DNA of 56,060 bases from an uncultured Collinsella sp. (GTDB lineage Bacteria > Actinomycetota > Coriobacteriia > Coriobacteriales > Coriobacteriaceae), in assembly GCA_900545555.1 (NCBI GenBank), contig UQZI01000003.1, positions 1 to 56,060 on the forward strand, read 5' to 3'. The translations under genes and the position numbers were made by a program. Of the stretch, positions 49,893-56,060 are shown piece after piece. The notes below the pieces were generated by a model. It saw only the letters and a program-made list of their open reading frames with translations. It made no database searches and was not told the DNA's origin. The stretch's first letter is position 1; each line of letters starts with the position of its first letter.

Positions 49893-49985
49893 TTGTCCAA
49901 GTGCGGCAGATCGGCCCGAAAGAGGAGCGCCGCGTACTTTGGTACGCAAGCGACGAATGAGCGCCGAGGTGCCGTGCTTGGGCAA
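49893..49985. repeat. Hairpin-rich spacer between pheS and pheT
   Basis: Outer arms TTGTCCAAGTGCGGCA (49893-49908) and its near-complement at 49970-49985 (13 of 16 positions) enclose a perfect inner stem GCGTAC/GTACGC with loop TTTG (49932-49947). It starts eight bases after the pheS stop. It may set relative expression of the two subunits by processing or partial termination; this is an inference. Confidence 0.5.
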
Positions 49986-49993
49986 GCCGCAGC

Positions 49994-51070
49994 CTAGAAC
50001 TGATTCAAGAAGCGCATATCACCTGTCATCAGGGTTCGCAGATCGGGCAGGTCGTAGCGCAGGGCCGCGACGCGCTCGGCGCCAATGCCAAAGGCGAAGC
50101 CGGTGTACTTCTCGGGGTCGATGCCGCAATTGATCAGGACGTTGGGGTCGACCATGCCGCAGCCCAGGATCTCGATCCAACCGCTGTGCTTGCAGAAGTT
50201 GCAGCCCTTGCCGCCGCACACGTGGCAGCTCACGTCCACCTCGCAGCTGGGCTCGGTGAAGGGGAAGAAGTGCGGGCGGTAACGCGTCTTGCGGTCCTCG
50301 CCAAACATGCATTTAACAAAGTAGTCGAGCGTGCCCTTGAGGTCGCCAAAGGTGATGCCCTCGTCGACGACCAGACCCTCGATCTGGTTGAACTGCGGCA
50401 GGTGGCAGGCGTCGGCCGTATCGGGACGATAGACGGTGCCCGGGCAGATCATGTAGATGGGCGGCTTCTGCGACTCCATGGTGTGGATCTGCACGCCCGA
50501 GGTCTGGGTGCGCAGCAGCACGTCGGACTCGCCGTGGGCGTGAGCCTCGGGGTGCGCGACGCTGCCGGGGTTGTTGTCAACCACGTAGAACGTGTCGCGG
50601 GCCGAGCGGCTCGGGTGATCCATGGGCGCGTTGAGCGCGGTGAAGTTGTAGTAGGAGGTGTCGACCATGGGACCGGACTCGACGGTGTAGCCGATGCCGC
50701 AGAAGATGTCCTCGGCTTCCTCGATAATCTGCTTGATCAGGTGCTGATGACCGATCTGCGGACGGATGCCCGGCAGCGTGATGTCAACGGCATCGTGCTC
50801 GAGTGCGTGCTTAAGGGCGGCGGCCTTCATCTCGGTGGTGCGCTCGTCGAGCATGCCCTCGATCAGCTGGCGCATCTCGTTGGCGCGCTTGCCCATGACG
50901 GGGCGATCCTCGGGGGCGAGCTTGCCCATCATGCGCATCAGGCCGGTGATGCGGCCCTTGCGGCCGAGCAGCTCAACGCGTGCGGCCTCGAGCTTGGCGG
51001 CGTCGTCGGCGCCTGCGACGAGCTCCTTGGCCTCTTCCTCGAGTTTGACCAGATCATCAATCAGACTCAT
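49994..51070 (-). CDS. pheS: Phenylalanyl-tRNA synthetase alpha subunit
   Basis: A 358-residue catalytic subunit of class II PheRS. An N-terminal coiled coil (LVKLEEEAKEL to about 80) is followed by the catalytic core with GPMVDTSYYNFTALN, HPSRSARDTFY, YRPDTADACHLPQFNQIEG and the C-terminal GCGMVDPNVL plus GFAFGIGAERVA (motif 3). The start at 51070 behind GAAAGGGAAG is preferred over the ORF start, which lies in the T-box leader. Transcription is under T-box control. Confidence 0.97.
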   Translation of the reverse strand: MSLIDDLVKLEEEAKELVAGADDAAKLEAARVELLGRKGRITGLMRMMGKLAPEDRPVMGKRANEMRQLIEGMLDERTTEMKAAALKHALEHDAVDITLPGIRPQIGHQHLIKQIIEEAEDIFCGIGYTVESGPMVDTSYYNFTALNAPMDHPSRSARDTFYVVDNNPGSVAHPEAHAHGESDVLLRTQTSGVQIHTMESQKPPIYMICPGTVYRPDTADACHLPQFNQIEGLVVDEGITFGDLKGTLDYFVKCMFGEDRKTRYRPHFFPFTEPSCEVDVSCHVCGGKGCNFCKHSGWIEILGCGMVDPNVLINCGIDPEKYTGFAFGIGAERVAALRYDLPDLRTLMTGDMRFLNQF

Positions 51071-51149
51071 GTCTTCCCTTTCGTCTCTCGCGCTCCCCGC
51101 TTGCCGAGGCGGCTGCCGCCGTCTGACGTTGCGAAAACGCGGCCCGGTT

Positions 51150-51450
51150 CGGTAACAAAAAACCGTCCTCGGGCATGTGCATTGCCCAAGGACGGTTGAA
51201 TTCCGCGGTACCACCTTGTTTGACCCGGCGGATGTCTGGCCCGCCGCGCCCACTCTTTGCCCCTTTTCGCGAGGCTCACGGCTTCCCTACTGGGGCTTCG
51301 CCGCCGCTGGCCGCGTGCCCGTTGAGGTCGCTGCTCGGGAGTGAACGCTTGGCCCTTGCCACCGCAGGAAGGCTTGCAGCCCATGACCTTCCCTCTCTTG
51401 CCGGCGACGCGGCGGGCAAAACCCTCTCCGTCAACGCATTGGGCTATAGG
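51150..51450 (-). promoter_or_regulatory. T-box leader of pheST (phenylalanine specific)
   Basis: Minus-strand leader of about 300 nt that reads uncharged tRNA. The T-box core GGTGGTACCGCGG is present (51202-51215), followed by a terminator hairpin AACCGTCCTTGGGC pairing with GCCCGAGGACGGTT and a T6 run (51154-51197). Stem I lies near 51340-51440, and a TTC at about 51343-51345 in GCGTTCAC may be the Phe specifier. When tRNA-Phe is uncharged, the antiterminator forms and pheST is transcribed. The core is certain; the specifier position is less so. Confidence 0.9.
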
Positions 51451-51574
51451 ATAACACATTCTGCGTGTGCATCGCCGCGTTCCGTTTTGTTCGTGCTGGG
51501 TACAAGGCAGGTAGCTGTGCAAACTGGCCGTGCGCCCATCCGTGGCGCTCGGCTCGCGAGATCAAGGATATGGT

Positions 51575-53149
51575 ATGGGAAAGAAGCACGATAAGAAGGC
51601 CCAGCCCGCAACGAGCAAGACGCACAAAGGCATGAAGGTCGATAAGGCCGTCAAAAAATTCCGCAAGCTGGAGGGCAAGCTGTGGACCCGCGAGTACCTG
51701 CTCAAGATTGCCGAGTTTGACGGCGCGACGATTGCTCCTGCCAACGGCGCCGCAGCGCGCGCCGACGCCATGGGCACCCTTGCCGGCGAGCATCACAAGC
51801 TACTGACCAGCGAGAAGTCCGTTGAGCTCGTACGCTCATTAGCGCGCGAGACGGTTGCAGGCGGACATGTAGACGACCCGCAGCTGCTCGACGAGATCCG
51901 CGTGCTCGGCCGCGACCAGCGCGAGGCAAGCGTTATTCCTACCGAGGAGGCCGAAGCCTGGACCAGGCTCACCTGCGAGGCCGACGCCGTGTGGCACAAG
52001 GCCAAGACGGCCAATGACTGGGCGAGCTTTGAGCCCTATGTGGATAGAATCGTCGCCCAGCTTAAGCATCAGGCCGAGCTCATGGACCCCAAGCGCGACC
52101 CATACGACGTTTGGCTCGACCAGTACGAGCGCGGCCTTTCTGCCAAGAGCTTCGACGCGTTTTGCGATGAGGTCAAGGCGACGGTCGTGCCGCTCGTGCA
52201 CGCCATCGGCGAGCGCGGCCAGCAGCCCGATGCCGACTTTTTGCACGCCCGCGTGCCCGAGGCCGCCCAGCGCGCCATGAGCTTCGACCTTATGAAGCTC
52301 GTCGGCCTGAACCTGGACGACACCACGCTTGCCTTTACCGAGCATCCGTTTAGCGAGGGCTTTGCCGTGGGCGATGCGCGCATCGCGACGCACATCTACG
52401 AGGACGACTGCATCTCCAACGTCTACAGCATCATCCACGAGGCGGGACACGCCATGTACGAGTTGGGCGTCAATCCCGCCTATGCGCATACCTGCCTGGA
52501 GGGCGGCACCTCCATGGGCATCCACGAGAGCCAGAGCCGCTTCTTTGAGAACACCGTGGGTCGCAGCCGCGCCTTTATGGGACCGCTGCTCGAGGTGCTG
52601 CACCGCCACGCACCCGAGGTCTACGGCAGCGTGGACGAGGACACGCTCTACCGCGCCGTGAACATCGCGCAGCCGTCGCTGATCCGCACCGAGGCCGACG
52701 AGCTCACCTACCCGCTGCATATTATGGTGCGCTACCAGATCGAGCGCATGCTGTTTGCCGGCGAGGCCACAGCCAAGGACATCCCCGCGCTTTGGAACCG
52801 CTTTATGAACGAGTACCTGGGCATTCCCGTTCCCGACGACACGCACGGCTGTCTGCAGGATACGCACTGGAGCGGTGGCTCGTTTGGCTACTTCCCCACC
52901 TATGCGCTGGGCAGCGCCTACGACGCCATGTTTGTGCCGGCCATGTGCCGCGACGGCGTCGACCTTACCGGTGCCTGCGCGAGTGGCGATCTGACGCCCG
53001 TCCGTGCCTGGCTGGGCGAGCACATTTGGCAGTGGGGCCGCGCCAAAGACGCGCCGGAGCTCATCAAGGGCGCCTGCGGCATGGCGTTCGATGCCCGCTA
53101 CTACTGCAGCTACCTCCAAGACAAGTTCACCACGCTCTACGAGCTGTAA
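51575..53149 (+). CDS. Carboxypeptidase M32 (Taq family)
   Basis: Zinc metallocarboxypeptidase of the M32 family, 524 residues. The active-site HEXXH is HEAGH (IIHEAGHAMYELG), with the third ligand in GIHESQSRFFEN. The N-terminal FDGATIAPANGAAARADAM matches the family's first block. The N-terminal KKHDKKAQPATSKTHKGMK extension is basic and non-conserved. The ATG at 51575 follows AAGGATATGGT; the downstream ATG in GMKVDKAV is an alternative. It has no signal peptide, so it is cytosolic. It converges on glmM across structured DNA. Confidence 0.92.
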   Translation: MGKKHDKKAQPATSKTHKGMKVDKAVKKFRKLEGKLWTREYLLKIAEFDGATIAPANGAAARADAMGTLAGEHHKLLTSEKSVELVRSLARETVAGGHVDDPQLLDEIRVLGRDQREASVIPTEEAEAWTRLTCEADAVWHKAKTANDWASFEPYVDRIVAQLKHQAELMDPKRDPYDVWLDQYERGLSAKSFDAFCDEVKATVVPLVHAIGERGQQPDADFLHARVPEAAQRAMSFDLMKLVGLNLDDTTLAFTEHPFSEGFAVGDARIATHIYEDDCISNVYSIIHEAGHAMYELGVNPAYAHTCLEGGTSMGIHESQSRFFENTVGRSRAFMGPLLEVLHRHAPEVYGSVDEDTLYRAVNIAQPSLIRTEADELTYPLHIMVRYQIERMLFAGEATAKDIPALWNRFMNEYLGIPVPDDTHGCLQDTHWSGGSFGYFPTYALGSAYDAMFVPAMCRDGVDLTGACASGDLTPVRAWLGEHIWQWGRAKDAPELIKGACGMAFDARYYCSYLQDKFTTLYEL

Positions 53150-53171
53150 GGCATAACCGACACGCCAACGC

Positions 53172-53213
53172 AAAGGGGACGCCGCGGAACCAATCCGCAG
53201 CGTCCCCTTTTTT
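53172..53213 (+). terminator. Terminator of the M32 carboxypeptidase gene
   Basis: AAAGGGGACGC and GCGTCCCCTTT pair around an inner GCGGA/TCCGC stem and are followed by T6, just after the stop codon. Confidence 0.88.
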
Positions 53214-53282
53214 CACCCAATAACTAGGTACCCAATGACTAGTTCGTTGACGCTAATGTCTTGGCAACGTCAGCGAAAACGA

Positions 53283-53370
53283 CCCCAAGCGAGCAAGGTG
53301 ACGTGAAATGAAAGGGCGCTGACCTTCTTGGTCGCGCCCTTGAAATTGAACGTCAGACTGCCGCTTGGGG
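53283..53370. repeat. Long nested hairpin downstream of glmM
   Basis: An 88-base near-symmetrical structure with four paired segments: CCCCAAGCG/CGCTTGGGG (53283-53291, 53362-53370), TGACGT/ACGTCA (53299-53304, 53350-53355), AAGGGCGC/GCGCCCTT (53312-53319, 53334-53341) and GACC/GGTC around a TTCTT loop. The segments are separated by internal loops of similar size (agcaagg, gaaatga against gaaattga). The inner part with the T-rich run on the minus strand probably terminates glmM; the outer arms go beyond a normal terminator. Confidence 0.75.
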
Positions 53371-53374
53371 CCGT

Positions 53375-53419
53375 TTGCAGCGTCGAGCAGTTACGCGGTT
53401 TGGTAAAACCGCGTAACTA
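53375..53419. repeat. Hairpin repeat overlapping the glmM stop codon (copy 2)
   Basis: GTTACGCGGTTT (53390-53401), loop GGTA, and complement (53406-53417) repeat copy 1 at 20-47 exactly, and the flanking TTGCAGCGTCG is also shared. The last base of the stem is the first base of the TAG stop of glmM, as in htpG. Confidence 0.9.
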
Positions 53420-54748
53420 CAGAGCTTCCAGCGCGGCGGCGATGCGCTTCATGGCGGCATCGGCGGATGCTTGGTCGGGCGCCTCGGCCAGCACGCGGAT
53501 AACCGACTCGGTTCCGCTCTTGCGCACGAGCACGCGGCCCTCGCCTGCCAGCGCAGTCTCGGCCTCGGCGATGGCGGCCTGCACGCCCATGTTCTCGAGC
53601 GCGGCGTCCTTATCCGCTACGCGCACGGCAACCTGCGCCTGCGGCAGCAGCTTGCACGGAGCCGTGAGCTGCGAGAGCGTCTCGCGCTCGGCACGAATCA
53701 CTTCCATCACGCGCAGCGAGGTCATAATGCCGTCGCCCGTGCGCTCGATATCGCCAAAGATCGTATGGCCCGTCTGCTCGCCGCCCAGGCTGTAGCCGCC
53801 CTCGCGCATCTTGGCATACACGTGACGGTCGCCCACGCCGCTGGTCACGGCGCTCAGTCCGGCAAGCTCCAGCGACTTGACCAAACCAAAGTTGCTGGCG
53901 ATCGTCGGCACCACGGTACCGCCCGAAAGGCGACCGTGCTTGTTCAGATACACGCCGCACACGTACAGGATCTGGTCGCCGTCTACCACGCGACCGCGCT
54001 CATCCACGGCCAGGCAGCGGTCGGCATCGCCGTCATAGGCAAAACCCACATCCAGGCCCTGCTCCACCACGTGGCGCTGCAGGCGCTCCATATGCGTGGA
54101 GCCGCAGTCGACGTTGATGTTAAAGCCATCGGGCGCGGCGTTGATCACGCGCACGTCGGCACCGAGCGCGTCAAACACCGGCTTGGCCACCGAGGAAGCC
54201 GAGCCGTTGGCGCAGTCGATGCCGATCTTGACGCCCTGCAGCGAAAAGTTCGCACTTGCAATGAGCGAAGCAATGTAGCGGTTGCGGCCCTGCATGTAGT
54301 CCACCGTGGCGCCGATGTGGTTGCCCGTTGCCAGCGGCACCTCGCTCTTGCCATCGATGTAGTCCTCGATGAGCTCCAGTACGTCCTCGTCCATCTTAAA
54401 ACCGTCGCTATTGACGAGCTTAATGCCGTTATCGCAAAACGGGTTATGGCTCGCACTGATCATGATGCCGCAATCGAAGCAGCCCTCCACGGTCTGATGC
54501 GCCACGCCCGGCGTGGGGATCACGTGCAGCATATAGGCGTCCGCACCGCTCGCGACCAGGCCGCTCACCAGCGCCGCCTCAAACATATAGCTCGAGCGAC
54601 GGGTGTCCTTGCCCACGATGACGCGCGCCTTGCGCTCGCGGTTGGCGCCGTAATACCAGCCCACAAAACGGCCAATCTTATAAGCGTGCTCTACCGTCAG
54701 CCCAACGTTGGCCTCACCGCGAAAGCCGTCGGTGCCAAAGTACTTCAT
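53417..54748 (-). CDS. glmM: Phosphoglucosamine mutase
   Basis: Converts glucosamine-6-phosphate to glucosamine-1-phosphate for UDP-GlcNAc and so peptidoglycan synthesis; 443 residues. The phosphoserine loop ISASHNPFCDNGIK holds the active Ser100. The metal-binding DGDADR (FAYDGDADRCLAVD), the sugar loop GGEQTGH and the C-terminal phosphate-binding RKSGTESVIRV are all present. AAGGAGAGCGC precedes the ATG. Downstream of the DUF4012 gene by an 83-base gap with its own terminator. Confidence 0.96.
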   Translation of the reverse strand: MKYFGTDGFRGEANVGLTVEHAYKIGRFVGWYYGANRERKARVIVGKDTRRSSYMFEAALVSGLVASGADAYMLHVIPTPGVAHQTVEGCFDCGIMISASHNPFCDNGIKLVNSDGFKMDEDVLELIEDYIDGKSEVPLATGNHIGATVDYMQGRNRYIASLIASANFSLQGVKIGIDCANGSASSVAKPVFDALGADVRVINAAPDGFNINVDCGSTHMERLQRHVVEQGLDVGFAYDGDADRCLAVDERGRVVDGDQILYVCGVYLNKHGRLSGGTVVPTIASNFGLVKSLELAGLSAVTSGVGDRHVYAKMREGGYSLGGEQTGHTIFGDIERTGDGIMTSLRVMEVIRAERETLSQLTAPCKLLPQAQVAVRVADKDAALENMGVQAAIAEAETALAGEGRVLVRKSGTESVIRVLAEAPDQASADAAMKRIAAALEAL

Positions 54749-54762
54749 GCGCTCTCCTTACA

Positions 54763-54794
54763 AAATAGGGGCGGACAGATTGCCTGTCCGCCCC
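54763..54794 (-). terminator. Terminator of the DUF4012 gene
   Basis: GGGGCGGACAG and CTGTCCGCCCC form a perfect 11-bp stem with a five-base loop; on the minus strand ATTTTG follows. It separates the DUF4012 gene from glmM. Confidence 0.82.
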
Positions 54795-54831
54795 AAAATG
54801 GTACTCGATTATCTGCGCTACCAGAAAAACC

Positions 54832-56060
54832 CTACGCCGACGCGCTGTCGCGAGCCGCCTGGCATGTAGGAGTCTGACGCAGCGTAAGCGGCTTGTCCCC
54901 CGCCTCGGCCGACGTGGTCAGCGTATATGTGATCGTCGTCGTCTCGCCAGCATGCAGGTCAACGGTGCCCGAATAGAAGGGGATTCCATGCCACGCAGCG
55001 GCGCCAAGACCAAACTGGGTGCCCTCGACGGTCAGATCAGTAATGTTGCCGCCCGTCGGGGCAAACAACGAGACATTCAGACGCTCGTCGTCGCGCGCGG
55101 CATCGGGCGCGCTCGCCGCGACGTAGTCGGGCAGCTTGCCGGCCTCCTCCTGCGTCATGATGTTCGTCAGGGTAACGGTGATGCGATAGGAGCACGTGCC
55201 GTCGCCGTTCTTGATGCCCTGGCCAATCTGCGTGTCGGCGTTCAGATACCAGTCGAGCTTGGAGAAGCTCAGGTTGTTAAAGTAAACGCCGGCAACGGGA
55301 TCGGCACTCGGATCATCCGGATCGGGCAGCGAAGCGTCAATGCCCGTCTCTTTGATGGCATTCTGCTCATCATCGTTTCTCATCCAAGCGATCAGGCGAC
55401 CCTCTTCGGCACCGCGCTCAACGGCGCTGACAAGCTTCGTAACATCGACATCGCCGATACCGCCAAGGATCTTGTCGAAGGCAGCGCTGGCGACGGATGC
55501 AAAGATGCCGTCAGACTCCTCGACCGGATAGTTCCAGTACACATCGTGCATGAGGACCTTTGCGGCGTTGGTGCCGTCGACAACCGTTCCGTCGGGCAGT
55601 GACACGTTACCGACCAGGCCCAGCAGATACTGCAGGAACACCGGGTCGATACCGATGACGCCATCAACGTCCTGTCCATACTGGGACTTCCACAGCGCGG
55701 CGACACGCTGCGAGTTGCGGGGCCAATCAGGCGAATAGGTATTGCCCGAGTTGTACAGGTTACTGTGGTTGCCGAACAGCGCCTCATCCTCTTCGTCGAC
55801 GCTCTCGACTGCCTCATCCTCGCTGAGTCCAATGCGGGGAACAAACTCGCCAATCGACATCTGGCCGTCAGTGACCGAAATCAGGCCCTGCGAACCGCCA
55901 AAGCCGCCGCAAGCACGAATCTCGACGTTGTTCATGGCGTACATAAGGTAGTTGCGCGTCTGGCCGTTGGCGCCGAGCATCTGGGGCAGAACGGGGGCGA
56001 CCTTTTCCGCCGCGTCAACCGCGCCGTTGAGGGTGGCAAAGCCGTCCTTGGCCTTATCGA
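54832..56060 (-). CDS. DUF4012 family envelope protein (partial, N-terminus beyond the window)
   Basis: The C-terminal 409 or so codons of a DUF4012 protein; the reading frame stays open to the window edge (the first in-frame codons read DKAKDGFATLNGAVDAAEKV). Typical blocks are RNYLMYAMNNVEIRACGGF, IGIDPVFLQYLLGLVG, DGTVVDGTNAAKVLMHDVYW and a C-terminal beta domain (ETTTITYTLTT). Such proteins are anchored or secreted and occur near polysaccharide and envelope genes in Actinobacteria; function unknown. The N-terminal membrane helix would lie outside this window. Confidence 0.88.
   Translation of the reverse strand, partial: DKAKDGFATLNGAVDAAEKVAPVLPQMLGANGQTRNYLMYAMNNVEIRACGGFGGSQGLISVTDGQMSIGEFVPRIGLSEDEAVESVDEEDEALFGNHSNLYNSGNTYSPDWPRNSQRVAALWKSQYGQDVDGVIGIDPVFLQYLLGLVGNVSLPDGTVVDGTNAAKVLMHDVYWNYPVEESDGIFASVASAAFDKILGGIGDVDVTKLVSAVERGAEEGRLIAWMRNDDEQNAIKETGIDASLPDPDDPSADPVAGVYFNNLSFSKLDWYLNADTQIGQGIKNGDGTCSYRITVTLTNIMTQEEAGKLPDYVAASAPDAARDDERLNVSLFAPTGGNITDLTVEGTQFGLGAAAWHGIPFYSGTVDLHAGETTTITYTLTTSAEAGDKPLTLRQTPTCQAARDSASA

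Overview
The window looks like a chromosomal segment of a Coriobacteriia actinobacterium, most likely Collinsella or a close relative. The grounds are GC-rich DNA, protein sequences that resemble that genus, strong GGAGG-type ribosome sites, a Tad pilus locus without a secretin, and hairpin-rich intergenic repeats. This is judged from the sequence alone. Almost everything lies on the minus strand. The plus-strand genes are a D,D-carboxypeptidase, a 57-residue membrane protein, pyruvate kinase, a nuclease-like protein and an M32 carboxypeptidase. I see no CRISPR array, transposase, prophage or rRNA gene.

Layout. 1-5 kb: htpG, a GNAT acetyltransferase and a capsule phosphoregulation module (CpsC adaptor, CpsD tyrosine kinase, CpsB phosphatase) without glycosyltransferases. 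5-12 kb: two stacked two-component systems (PhoR/PhoB-like behind an orphan pstB, and VanS/VanR-like) facing a divergent D-Ala-D-Ala carboxypeptidase. 12-25.7 kb: translation and housekeeping genes (serS, metG, rsmA, rsmI, rlmH, tatD, proC, an SPFH protein) mixed with four tRNAs (Ser-GCT, Arg-ACG, Leu-CAG, Phe-GAA), an 813-residue TPR orphan and a GH5-like protein that seems to lack its catalytic acid/base. 25.8-35.8 kb: a ribbon-helix-helix protein next to a possible toxin remnant, then a complete Tad/Flp pilus operon (CpaB, TadZ, TadA, TadB, TadC, Flp, an unknown protein, three more pseudopilin-like proteins and a TadG-like protein) that ends in a translationally coupled DUF192 gene. 36-44.4 kb: rsgA, a Ca2+-type P-ATPase with a structured leader, pyk, a PD-(D/E)XK-like orphan and a zinc-dependent phospholipase C-like protein. 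44.4-47.3 kb: an ECF nickel/cobalt importer (cbiMN-cbiQ-cbiO) behind a NikR-like palindrome. 47.3-56 kb: pheS-pheT with a T-box leader, the M32 carboxypeptidase, glmM and the C-terminal part of a DUF4012 protein that runs off the window.

The genes converge on the cell envelope (D,D-carboxypeptidase, glmM, capsule kinase/phosphatase, Tad pilus, DUF4012), phosphate and metal homeostasis, and translation. The most unusual sequence is non-coding. The leader of the P-type ATPase can form two hairpins with perfectly complementary 7-nt loops, and the second hairpin buries the ribosome site; this is the best candidate for an undescribed regulatory RNA. A 12-bp-stem hairpin overlaps the TAG stop codon of both htpG and glmM. 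Other structured repeats sit beside tRNA-Ser, proC, pheS, glmM and the nuclease-like gene.
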